A DNA stretch of 64,000 bases from an uncultured bacterium (GTDB lineage: Bacteria; UBP6; UBA1177). The position numbers and the translations under genes were made by a program. The notes below the pieces were generated by a model that searched no databases, was not told where the DNA came from, and worked only from the letters and a program-made list of their open reading frames with translations. Below, one piece after another: positions 8,070 through 15,367 of this stretch (the stretch's first letter is position 1; the number at the start of each line of letters is the position of its first letter). Location: assembly GCA_905233945.1 (NCBI GenBank), contig CAJOFY010000020.1:75690-139689 (forward strand), read 5' to 3'.

Positions 8070-8102
8070 TTTCCGGAAAAACCGGAAACCCGCCGCTTTA
8101 TA
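8070..8102 (+). promoter_or_regulatory. Regulon promoter motif, copy 6
   Basis: TTTCCGGAAAAACCGG with GG at 8075 and GCTTTATA at 8095-8102, spacing 20; start codon 50 nt after GCTTTA. Confidence 0.7.
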
Positions 8103-8144
8103 GAAGTGTTTGGTTGGTTTGTTAACGTTTTTTAGGAGGTTATC

Positions 8145-8807
8145 ATGTCAGAAGTTATCATTTCAAAACTTATAGAAGGTTTCTTTACACTGATCATTGT
8201 TCTTGCATCCATTGCTGCTGTTTCTGCTATTTTGAAGTCCTTTTTTAAAAGATATCTCAAGAGTGATCCCGGAATAACTGTCTCAAACTCTTATATAGTC
8301 GAGGCTTTAAAACATATCTTGGAATTGGCGATGTGTGAAATTAACTATAGCGATGTCTTCGACTTGGAAAGCGGAAGATGGATCAAAGCTAAAGGAATGA
8401 TCGTGTGTAAGGGCAAAGTTAAATACGGATTCAAGATAGATAGCGAGAAAAAAGATGGAGACGTGCTTGTCGTCAATTTGCATGGACCTGAGATCCTTAG
8501 CCACGAGATTATTGAAAAGAAAGTAGCTAATACTGCTAAATTAAAAAAACTTAAAGACCAGGAAATCACGAGTGCTATTGAAAGTAAAAAAGAGGAATAT
8601 AAAAAGAATATGGAAATGAAGAGAGAGATAGTAATAGCAAAACTTCGTGAGATAATAGAACAGATCAGACCTTTCTTGAATCCGAAGGAGAAATTACGTA
8701 TCGAAGTCGCCGGTGAAACTGTTTATCAAAACTATGAGGATTCCGAATTTGATAAAATAGTGTCTCTGATATCGACAAAAAACATCACGGATAAAACAGC
8801 CGCATGA
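8145..8807 (+). CDS. DUF4230-like membrane-anchored protein
   Basis: 220 residues. Residues 8-32 form one membrane helix (FFTLIIVLASIAAVSAIL). The soluble part has a beta-rich segment with YGFKIDS and VVNLHGPEILSHEIIE, which resembles the core of the DUF4230 family (a short hydrophobic strand, then P-E-I, then an acidic stretch). A long charged helix (about 125-180) and a C-terminal segment follow. The protein at 11972-12715 has the equivalent motif IIIPKPEIFSNEVVE, so they are likely paralogues. The role of DUF4230 is unknown to me. AGGAGG precedes the ATG. Confidence 0.6.
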   Translation: MSEVIISKLIEGFFTLIIVLASIAAVSAILKSFFKRYLKSDPGITVSNSYIVEALKHILELAMCEINYSDVFDLESGRWIKAKGMIVCKGKVKYGFKIDSEKKDGDVLVVNLHGPEILSHEIIEKKVANTAKLKKLKDQEITSAIESKKEEYKKNMEMKREIVIAKLREIIEQIRPFLNPKEKLRIEVAGETVYQNYEDSEFDKIVSLISTKNITDKTAA

Positions 8808-8821
8808 GCTGTGGTTTATAA

Positions 8822-8854
8822 TTTCCGGAAAAACCAAAAATTCAACGCTTTATA
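8822..8854 (+). promoter_or_regulatory. Regulon promoter motif, copy 7
   Basis: TTTCCGGAAAAACC with GG at 8827 and GCTTTATA at 8847-8854, spacing 20; start codon 8891 is 44 nt after GCTTTA, which supports 8891 over the upstream in-frame ATG 8879. Confidence 0.7.
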
Positions 8855-8890
8855 GAAGTGTTTGGTTGTTAACTTTAGATGGAGGAAAGA

Positions 8891-9847
8891 ATGAGATTCA
8901 TTACCGAGTGCATCACAGTTTTTCTGTTTTATGTCTTTGATTTCGATCTTGTTTCTTGGTGTACTGAAAAGGCGGAAAAGTGGGCTTCGAAACACACTGA
9001 AACAATAACGCTCAAAAACGGTTTGAAAATGCTCAAGGCGGAAAAGCCGTTTCCTTTCTTCTATAGAATTCCGTTGTCTTTCCCTGGCATATACAATAAG
9101 AAACGTGCCGACTGGTCAGCTTTGTGGAAAATTGCAGAAAAAGACCAGGATATAATTCTTATATGTTATTTCCTGCACGGTTCGAGAGTGGATATCACGA
9201 CAACAGAATCGGGAGATTTAAAAGCAGATATGAACCGTGTTAAATCGGATAGGATCATAAGGTTTTCCCAGTCAAAGATAAATGTCGGTTTCAGACTGCC
9301 GGTAAGGTGGGAGGAACTCATTCTTGCGGCGGAGCAGAGCTGCGATCCTAACGAGACTTTAAATCCGATGGATGCTAAGATGCAGTCTGAAGATTTCAAT
9401 TTAAGTGTGTCTTTAGAGAATCTCTGGTGGAAAATCTGTGCACGGGTAGATAAATTAAAAAGAGTGTTTTCCGGTACAAAAAAAATCAGCGAGGAAGAGG
9501 ATAGTGCTGAAAGAAAGTCTGTCGAAGAAAATGTGCGGCTGATTGAAATTAAGGACGGACAGAATCTTCTTGTAGGCGAAAATCTTATTCTTAACAGAAG
9601 CCTGGGAAAATTTTCAAAAGAAAAGAATGTAAAATTCATACTTGAAAGAGATCAGGAAAGCAGGAGTGCGACACTAATGACTTTCGGCGGTGATGCGGAA
9701 CTTGATTTGAGAAAACTGCAATCGGATACGGTTATATTTACCAACGGTAAAGTGGCTTTACTCCGCATGGATATGCTGAGCAACGGGGATGTCGCGGAAA
9801 TGCTGAAAAAAGTGCTCCCGGAAAAAACTGCGGAAGAGGGAGTTTAA
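8891..9847 (+). CDS. Uncharacterised protein, paralogue of the 7108 gene
   Basis: 318 residues, no family recognised. It has a hydrophobic N-terminus (CITVFLFYVFDFDLVSW), a central segment with basic and aromatic residues, a charged linker near 200-215 (KKISEEEDSAE) and a C-terminal beta/alpha segment matching the protein at 7108. An upstream ATG at 8879 lies inside the ribosome-binding site (GGAGG at 8881-8885), so ATG 8891, 5 nt after it, is taken as the start. It is the last gene before a decayed copy of the promoter and CRISPR-leader sequences. Confidence 0.72.
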   Translation: MRFITECITVFLFYVFDFDLVSWCTEKAEKWASKHTETITLKNGLKMLKAEKPFPFFYRIPLSFPGIYNKKRADWSALWKIAEKDQDIILICYFLHGSRVDITTTESGDLKADMNRVKSDRIIRFSQSKINVGFRLPVRWEELILAAEQSCDPNETLNPMDAKMQSEDFNLSVSLENLWWKICARVDKLKRVFSGTKKISEEEDSAERKSVEENVRLIEIKDGQNLLVGENLILNRSLGKFSKEKNVKFILERDQESRSATLMTFGGDAELDLRKLQSDTVIFTNGKVALLRMDMLSNGDVAEMLKKVLPEKTAEEGV

Positions 9848-9859
9848 AAAATCTCCGAA

Positions 9860-9892
9860 TTTCCGGAAAAACCAGCGATTCTCTACTTCGTA
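9860..9892 (+). promoter_or_regulatory. Regulon promoter motif, decayed copy 8
   Basis: TTTCCGGAAAAACC with GG at 9865, but the -10 position (9885-9892) reads ACTTCGTA instead of GCTTTATA. The spacing is kept at 20. No gene follows, only the orphan leader copy, so this promoter has probably been lost. Confidence 0.45.
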
Positions 9893-9915
9893 GAAGAGTT
9901 TGATCGTTAACTTGC

Positions 9916-9990
9916 TGAAATCTTTATTTTACACTTCTCTCTGATATATTCCGGCATGTTCGTTGACAATTGAGAAACAGATAGATTTGC
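9916..9990 (+). other. Orphan copy of the CRISPR leader
   Basis: About 75 nt nearly identical to the leader at 2440-2518, again directly after a promoter motif. No CRISPR repeat follows at once; instead a CCCTCTCC...GGCGAGGG repeat is at 10003-10031 and a decayed family B repeat at 10134. It looks like the remains of a third CRISPR locus. Confidence 0.6.
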
Positions 9991-10133
9991 TATGACCTCA
10001 CCCTTAATCCCTCTCCAGTGTGGCGAGGGAAATGAAAATGTTCCGCAATTTTGCCTTGTTTTTGAAGTTTTTTGGTGGGTACGGAATTTTTGCTTGAAAA
10101 ACGCAATATTTCTTGCTATTTGGAAAGACATCC

Positions 10134-10405
10134 GTTACAGGTAAGCGGAACCTAGGCTCCGGTCCTTCGACAGGCTCAGGAACCGATTGTTCTCTAGGCG
10201 TAGAGACGTTTCCTGAAACGTCTCAAAAGAACCGATGTTTACCGGGAATGAGACGTACCATGGTACGTCTCTACAGCGGAACGCCACACAGGGCGTTCCC
10301 TACGGTTTCATTGCCGTGGTTTCCCTCGCCACACTGGAGAGGGAACAAAAGGGTGAGGGCTTATGCGGGCGGGCCGCCCGCGCTCCCACAAAAATCTGTT
10401 TCTCA
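10134..10405. repeat. Decayed CRISPR repeat B plus dispersed element, copy 4
   Basis: Bases 10134-10163 read GTTACAGGTAAGCGGAACC and on to CTCCGG, a degenerate family B repeat, joined to CCTTCGACAGGCTCAGG exactly as at 437 and 2894. Hairpins are at 10203-10224 (stem GAGACGTTTC) and 10250-10271 (perfect 22-nt palindrome, stem GAGACGTA). Then follow GGAACGCC/GGCGTTCC, the CCCTCGCCACACTGGAGAGGG module and the CAAAAATCTGTTTCTCAATT tail. The gene-free stretch 9848-10505 holds only these repeats and promoter copies. Confidence 0.75.
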
Positions 10406-10430
10406 ATTCTTTTTTATTTTTTTCCTGAAA

Positions 10431-10463
10431 TTTCCGGAAAAACCTGAAATTCACCGCTTTAAG
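10431..10463 (+). promoter_or_regulatory. Regulon promoter motif, copy 9
   Basis: TTTCCGGAAAAACC with GG at 10436 and GCTTTAAG at 10456-10463, spacing 20. The first ATG downstream (10506) is 50 nt away, the same distance as in other copies, while the MYG1-like start is 114 nt away. Confidence 0.65.
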
Positions 10464-10505
10464 TATGTGTGAATGTTTTTTATTAACTGATTTTTGGAGT
10501 TTAAA

Positions 10506-10556
10506 ATGAACGGAAACCAGACCATCGACACTTTCTTAAATGGCAATGATGATTGA
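10506..10556 (+). CDS. Short leader ORF, 16 residues
   Basis: ATG 10506 opens a 16-codon frame (product MNGNQTIDTFLNGNDD) ending at TGA 10554-10556, 13 nt before the MYG1-like start. TGGAG stands 6-10 nt upstream. Its distance to the promoter motif (50 nt) equals that of other first genes of the regulon, which suggests it is translated, possibly as a leader peptide or coupling ORF. Too short for any other test. Confidence 0.4.
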   Translation: MNGNQTIDTFLNGNDD

Positions 10557-10569
10557 TCAGGAGGAAATC

Positions 10570-11433
10570 ATGACGCAGAAAAGCAGGATCTTTGTTCACG
10601 GCCTTAAAGCCCACGCAGACGATATGTGGGCGTGCGGACTTCTTATCGCATCGAATCCCGGCATAAAATTTACAGAAATAATCAGAGATGCGAAAAGGAT
10701 CGGCGAGGCCGCTGACAACGATTTCGTGCTTGACTGCGGAATGAAACACGACGGGGAACATTATTTCGACCATCATCAGTTTGAAAGCACCGAAGATGTT
10801 GACTGCGCTTTGACGCTCGTTGCAAAAAGGTTCGCTCCGTGGACGCTTACCGATACGAAATTCGGTCCGCTCATTGAGCGTGTCAGGGTGCAGGACAACT
10901 TCGGCATCCCGGCTGCCGAGAAAAAATTCGGAAAGTCTTCATCGTGGATCGCTTCAGAATGTGTTATGGTAAAACTTTTTGAATCGGAACCTTTGAAGAT
11001 CGCTAATATGCTTGCTGACGGTTTCAGGAACAGAATTTCTGAAAACAATGAGGTCAAAGAAGCTGAAAAATGGATAAAAGAAAATTCTTCTCTTGAAACT
11101 TTTGAAAACGGTCTCAAGGTTCTTGTTATCACATCGTCTCCTTTTAAATCGGGTTTTTCAATCGCAGGATTCAATGCCGCGAGCAGTCTTTATTCCGGAT
11201 CTGTTGAAGCAGGGGTCATCTACGGCTGGAACACCGACGGAAGCGATTCAAGGACCTTGTTCAGAACACACTCTGAAAAAAATGTCGATTTCACTGATTC
11301 TATACCTGAAAAACCTGTATTCTGCCACAACAGCGGATTCCTTCTTATTTTCGATCCAGCATACGATACGGAATACAGGAATCTTGTTCGTCAGGCATAC
11401 TGTTCCGACGGAAAATTGGATAAAACAGCGTAA
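10570..11433 (+). CDS. MYG1/UPF0160-like putative phosphoesterase or exonuclease
   Basis: 287 residues. The N-terminus carries HGLKAHADDMWACG, comparable to the THNGTFHxDE start of MYG1/UPF0160 proteins, then DCGMKHDGEHYFDHHQ (about 59-74), the family's DHHQ metal-site motif. MYG1 proteins are DHH-related enzymes; the eukaryotic one is a 3'-5' RNA exonuclease. A metal-dependent phosphoesterase function here follows from the family, the substrate is unknown. AGGAGG precedes the ATG. Placed ahead of a small membrane protein gene and the GTPase operon. Confidence 0.72.
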   Translation: MTQKSRIFVHGLKAHADDMWACGLLIASNPGIKFTEIIRDAKRIGEAADNDFVLDCGMKHDGEHYFDHHQFESTEDVDCALTLVAKRFAPWTLTDTKFGPLIERVRVQDNFGIPAAEKKFGKSSSWIASECVMVKLFESEPLKIANMLADGFRNRISENNEVKEAEKWIKENSSLETFENGLKVLVITSSPFKSGFSIAGFNAASSLYSGSVEAGVIYGWNTDGSDSRTLFRTHSEKNVDFTDSIPEKPVFCHNSGFLLIFDPAYDTEYRNLVRQAYCSDGKLDKTA

Positions 11434-11454
11434 ATATTTTTGCAGGAGGAAACG

Positions 11455-11829
11455 ATGATCGAAACGAACTATGATCAGATTACTAAAATAAGAAGTTACA
11501 GATGGGTGAGCGCGATCGTGAGCGGAACAACCATGATTTTCGTGTCTGGTTTTTTCTCAGCTCTTTTGTTTTCGGCTGCTATTATCGCAACTGCCTATCT
11601 TGACAGTTTCAGTCTCTTTGTTCCGAAGATGCTTCGCAATGAAAGCGGTGCCCCTGCTGCCTGGGCCGAGAATCTGCTGCCTTTCGGCATGATGTGCCTG
11701 GCGGCGCTGGTCTTTGCGATTATGGGACACGATTTTGCAGCTTTTATCATCGGTCTGGCCGCCATCATCGATTTTATGAAGGACCGGCTGAATATCGTCG
11801 AAACCCTGAAGAGCCGCATAAATAAGTGA
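11455..11829 (+). CDS. Small integral membrane protein
   Basis: 124 residues with three or four membrane segments: AIVSGTTMIFVSGFFSALLF and the adjoining SAAIIATAY, LLPFGMMCLAALVFAI, and DFAAFIIGLAAIIDF. The ends are polar. No family recognised. AGGAGG stands 4 nt before the ATG, and the gene starts 21 nt after the MYG1-like stop, so the two are probably cotranscribed. Confidence 0.65.
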   Translation: MIETNYDQITKIRSYRWVSAIVSGTTMIFVSGFFSALLFSAAIIATAYLDSFSLFVPKMLRNESGAPAAWAENLLPFGMMCLAALVFAIMGHDFAAFIIGLAAIIDFMKDRLNIVETLKSRINK

Positions 11830-11897
11830 TGCAGAAACGGGAAGAAAACTGTCACTGCAGGCTCAGGAGTATGAATTGTTGGCAAAATATAAAAAAA

Positions 11898-11929
11898 TTT
11901 CGGAAAAACTGATTTTTCACCGCTTTAAA
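11898..11929 (+). promoter_or_regulatory. Regulon promoter motif, copy 10 (dynamin operon)
   Basis: TTTCGGAAAAACT with GG at 11902 and GCTTTAAA at 11922-11929, spacing 20; start codon 11972 is 50 nt after GCTTTA. The first half is TTTCGG rather than TTTCCGG. This is the likely main promoter of the 11972-20618 operon. Confidence 0.65.
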
Positions 11930-11971
11930 CAGTTGGAAGTTGAGTTTTTTAACTTTTTAGAGGAGGTCAGG

Positions 11972-12715
11972 ATGATGACAACGGAAGCGATGGTCGTTAT
12001 AGCTCTGCTGCTCGGTTTTTTCGGCTGTTTTGCTCTTTATTCGATGTGGAAATCCTTTGTCGGCGGCGGTTCCGCTTATCCGGGTGCTCAGGGATATGAG
12101 AGGTGTTCAGGCACTCAGATCTATCAGTTCGATGTAGTCAACTGTGCTACCCTGAGCAACTATCTGAGATCCACATTGAAAGTTGTAGCTTATGAGGATG
12201 ATTATTACAAAAAGGGTAGCCTGGACAAATACTGGCTCTTCTCCCACAAAATAATGAGAGTCCTTTATCACGGTCGTATTACGGGCGGATTCAATATGAC
12301 ACAGCTGTATGTCGAGAAGGGGGCCGGCGGTGTTTTCAATATAATTATTCCAAAGCCCGAAATATTCAGCAACGAAGTCGTTGAAAGAGATGTCCTTCTC
12401 ATTAAGAACGGCTGGTGGAATAAGGTTACCGATGAGGACCGCAACACTCTGGAGATAGATACTAAACTCAATGCCGAGCAGGAAAAATATCAGGAACTTT
12501 ACAATACTTCGGTAAGATATCTCGCGTTTTTCATCAACGGTATCATGGATAATCTGCCGAATCAGGTCCCGTATTCCGTGAGAGTTGACGGTATACCTGT
12601 CAATCTGAACGCAGGCGAACAGCTGAAACGTATAGGAAATTCGAAGGAGAGGCTGAAACTGCCGTATCGTTCCGAAATTAATGAAAGAGGACTTGTCAGG
12701 TACAGCAAACGCTGA
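11972..12715 (+). CDS. DUF4230-like membrane-anchored protein, second copy
   Basis: 247 residues. One N-terminal membrane helix (VVIALLLGFFGCFALY). The soluble part holds YHGRITGGFNMTQL and IIIPKPEIFSNEVVERD, matching GFKIDS and VVNLHGPEILSHEIIEKK of the 8145 protein. An upstream in-frame ATG (11876) would run through the promoter motif, so ATG 11972, after GAGGAGG, is chosen. It ends 17 nt before the first dynamin-like gene and is probably the first gene of the operon. Confidence 0.62.
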   Translation: MMTTEAMVVIALLLGFFGCFALYSMWKSFVGGGSAYPGAQGYERCSGTQIYQFDVVNCATLSNYLRSTLKVVAYEDDYYKKGSLDKYWLFSHKIMRVLYHGRITGGFNMTQLYVEKGAGGVFNIIIPKPEIFSNEVVERDVLLIKNGWWNKVTDEDRNTLEIDTKLNAEQEKYQELYNTSVRYLAFFINGIMDNLPNQVPYSVRVDGIPVNLNAGEQLKRIGNSKERLKLPYRSEINERGLVRYSKR

Positions 12716-12732
12716 TTTTAGTGGAGGTGAAG

Positions 12733-14745
12733 ATGGAAAGTCAGAAAAATGTAAAAAATATTGTTGTTGACCTGCAGGAAGCCGTAAGCAGGTGCATGAC
12801 AGGTGATGGCAATAACTTTTGGGACAGAATCTCGTCGATTCTCAAGGATGCGAAGCAGCATCTTGACGGAGAAAAGGTAAAAATCGCGTTTGCGGGAAAG
12901 ATGAAAGCCGGAAAATCAACTCTTGTCAATATGATTCTGGGCGAAGATCTTTCTGCGACGGGAATCACACCGGCGACAAAAACCATCATCGAATTCCACT
13001 GCGATCTGGATGATCCGAGAATCGAGTTCATCAAGAACGACAGGATTTATTCAAAGATGCCGCTTGACGAAGAAGGGAGGAGCGAAGTCCAGAGAAAGAT
13101 GACAACTTCTACTTCCGAATTCGATTTCATCAAAATTTACTGTGACAACTCGATTTTGAGCAGATTCGTTCTTGTTGATGTCCCCGGAACTGCTGATCTT
13201 GACCGCGGAGTCGAAGCGAAAATCAAGAATTATCTGACAAAAAACGAAGTCGCAACGATCATCTGGGTAAGCGAAATCTCGACTTCTATGCCTAAAGACG
13301 AGTGCGACTACATCAAAGATCTTATAGGTCTCGGCAAAAACATGATTTTTGTTCTCAACTGCAAAAGCGCCTTCACCGAGGGGGACAAAAACAAATTCAA
13401 GGAGAATTTCAAAAGAAATATTCCCGGCTACGAGCCTTTTATCTTCAGTGTTAAAAAAGAGGATAAACCACAGATCGTTCAGAAAAACGGCGAGGATGAC
13501 AGCGATTTCGCCAGAAGAAAAACGAAACTTGAAAGCAAATACAAAGAATCGTCAGAGGCTCAGGCAGCTTTTGTCCGTTATCTCAACAGAAGTTCCAAAG
13601 AGATCAAGGAGAAAAACGGGATCGCCGTCATAAAGATGATCCCCAACGAATTCGAGAAGGTTTTATACGACGAGCGGGCAAGGGCAATCTGCGAAAGAAC
13701 GGAAATCAGGAAAAAATTCTTTGACGAGTTTATTCCTAAATTTTCGGTCTTCTCCAATTCAATAAAATCTTTGCAGGGGGACTTGAACAGATGGTGGCTC
13801 AAAAAATGCACAAATCTTGAGACGCAGATCAAAAACAACAGATATTCAGGCAATCTCAGAGAAAACGATATTGTCACAAAATGGCGCTCTGATCTGTATG
13901 ATGATATTCTGAAAAAAATAGACATCATTTTTGACAGGTTCGTCGATTTCGACAAGTACGACTTTGTTGATCTGGATTTCGTCCAGACGGTCATTCTTCT
14001 TAAAGAAACAAGAATGGAGTTTCTGAACAGAGAGTTCATCAATCCTGATCTGGATAGTTTGTGGTGCGGTTACGACAAAAACATTGCAGAGGTAAGCGAA
14101 TATATGTACAAAGATCTCCAGCAGATCTCCAGCAGTGTCAAATTCTTCTTCACTCTTATTATCGAAGATTGTTTCAGACGGTTTGTTGCAGCCCACAACG
14201 ATATTTGGAATCATTATCTGGACAGAAAAGCTGAACTTGCAGATTGTATGGAAACCTCCGGAGTTCCTTTCAGCAGAAAATCTTTGTTTGTCAAAGACGA
14301 GTCGTTTGAAACGAGTTCCGGCTATGATGCATGGGCTGATGAAACACTTGCGATTTACGTAAACGAGCTTCTCAGTGATGAAAAACTGACAAACAGTGAA
14401 AAAATACTGTTCAAAAGTTTTTACACTGCTCTGAACGGTAAGAAAGAGATAAATACATATCTCAAAAAGGGCTCAGGCAAAGCCTTGCTTTACCCGATAA
14501 CTTTCAGACTCAAAGCCGAGACGACGGAAGGAAGCGAACTCAGGTCGATCATAGACGAAGATGATTCATGGAACGACGCTAATTTCGAGTCGACTACAGA
14601 CTTCGTGGATGAAATAATGCGCGGCGGACACAGGGATTTCAACGATTTCTTTCGTTATTTCGTTTTTAGTGTCGCCAGGGTGTCGGAAATCAAAAAAGGT
14701 GCCGATCTTAATTGTGACTTTATGCCGGAAAATTATAAAAATTAG
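12733..14745 (+). CDS. Dynamin-like GTPase 1
   Basis: A 670-residue large GTPase. Walker A GKMKAGKST at 55-63, switch threonine in TPATKT about 79-84, G3 DVPG at 149-152. The G4 position reads NCKS (209-212) rather than N/TKxD, so guanine specificity may be altered. Helical, charged regions follow, as expected for the stalk of bacterial dynamin-like proteins, which bend, fuse or tether membranes on GTP hydrolysis. No clear membrane-spanning segment is seen. ATG 12733 is used, with GGAGGTGAAG before it; a GTG at 12721 would overlap that site. 9 nt separate it from the next gene. Confidence 0.85.
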   Translation: MESQKNVKNIVVDLQEAVSRCMTGDGNNFWDRISSILKDAKQHLDGEKVKIAFAGKMKAGKSTLVNMILGEDLSATGITPATKTIIEFHCDLDDPRIEFIKNDRIYSKMPLDEEGRSEVQRKMTTSTSEFDFIKIYCDNSILSRFVLVDVPGTADLDRGVEAKIKNYLTKNEVATIIWVSEISTSMPKDECDYIKDLIGLGKNMIFVLNCKSAFTEGDKNKFKENFKRNIPGYEPFIFSVKKEDKPQIVQKNGEDDSDFARRKTKLESKYKESSEAQAAFVRYLNRSSKEIKEKNGIAVIKMIPNEFEKVLYDERARAICERTEIRKKFFDEFIPKFSVFSNSIKSLQGDLNRWWLKKCTNLETQIKNNRYSGNLRENDIVTKWRSDLYDDILKKIDIIFDRFVDFDKYDFVDLDFVQTVILLKETRMEFLNREFINPDLDSLWCGYDKNIAEVSEYMYKDLQQISSSVKFFFTLIIEDCFRRFVAAHNDIWNHYLDRKAELADCMETSGVPFSRKSLFVKDESFETSSGYDAWADETLAIYVNELLSDEKLTNSEKILFKSFYTALNGKKEINTYLKKGSGKALLYPITFRLKAETTEGSELRSIIDEDDSWNDANFESTTDFVDEIMRGGHRDFNDFFRYFVFSVARVSEIKKGADLNCDFMPENYKN

Positions 14746-14754
14746 GAGGAAATC

Positions 14755-15366
14755 ATGAGAAAAATCAACTTGTCAGGAGTTTTTACAGTTTTGTTTTCAA
14801 CTTTGCCGGTCATTGCGCAGGAAGCTGCTGCGTCTTGTCCGGAATGTCCCGAATGTTCAAGCGGTTTCGGGCTTGCATTCTTCTTTCTGATAGTCGGTCT
14901 GGCGGGCGGAGTATTCGTCGCTAAAAAGTATCTGACGCAGAATTCCAAGCCGCAGGCAAGTGACAACTTCATCGAACTTGATGCCAGATCCCGCGAAATC
15001 GATGAACTGAAATCGCAGATCAAAACCAAAGAAAGCGATGCCGAGGCAGTAAAGGCAGATGTTGAAAAGCTAAAAAGCAAAATCGGTGAAGTGCTCAAAA
15101 AGGCTGACGAAAATTACTACAATGAGATCGTGAACTCGTCTGCACCGGCTTCGTTATACAATCAGGTCGGGATGATCATCGACAAACTGAAGGCCGATCT
15201 TCCTTCTTTCGGTGTCAGAAACTATCTCAACGGCGGAATTTCGGTCACTGTCGAACAGTTCAATTCAGCAATCAGAGCAAAAGACGGCGCGGAAGCTCTG
15301 CGTGTCGCCGGACTTTTTGTGAAAGAATACGAAGAAGCAAAAGATTTTTACAAGGAGGAAAAGTAA
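14755..15366 (+). CDS. Membrane protein with signal sequence and coiled coil
   Basis: 203 residues. An N-terminal hydrophobic segment (GVFTVLFSTLPVIA) is followed by a Cys-rich loop CPECPEC (about 28-34), a second membrane helix (GLAFFFLIVGLAGGVFVAKKY), a charged coiled coil (about 75-125, EIDELKSQIKTKESDAEAVK) and a globular end. The CPECPEC motif could bind a metal. No family recognised. It lies between two dynamin-like GTPase genes and ends 1 nt before the next; its 3' end carries the AAGGAGG for that gene. It may be a membrane receptor or tether for the GTPases (inference). Confidence 0.7.
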   Translation: MRKINLSGVFTVLFSTLPVIAQEAAASCPECPECSSGFGLAFFFLIVGLAGGVFVAKKYLTQNSKPQASDNFIELDARSREIDELKSQIKTKESDAEAVKADVEKLKSKIGEVLKKADENYYNEIVNSSAPASLYNQVGMIIDKLKADLPSFGVRNYLNGGISVTVEQFNSAIRAKDGAEALRVAGLFVKEYEEAKDFYKEEK

Positions 15367-15367
15367 G

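Noticed and set aside
11876-11971. N-terminal extension of the DUF4230-like protein to an ATG at 11876
   Set aside because: The extension would be encoded by the promoter motif; a good ribosome-binding site stands before ATG 11972.
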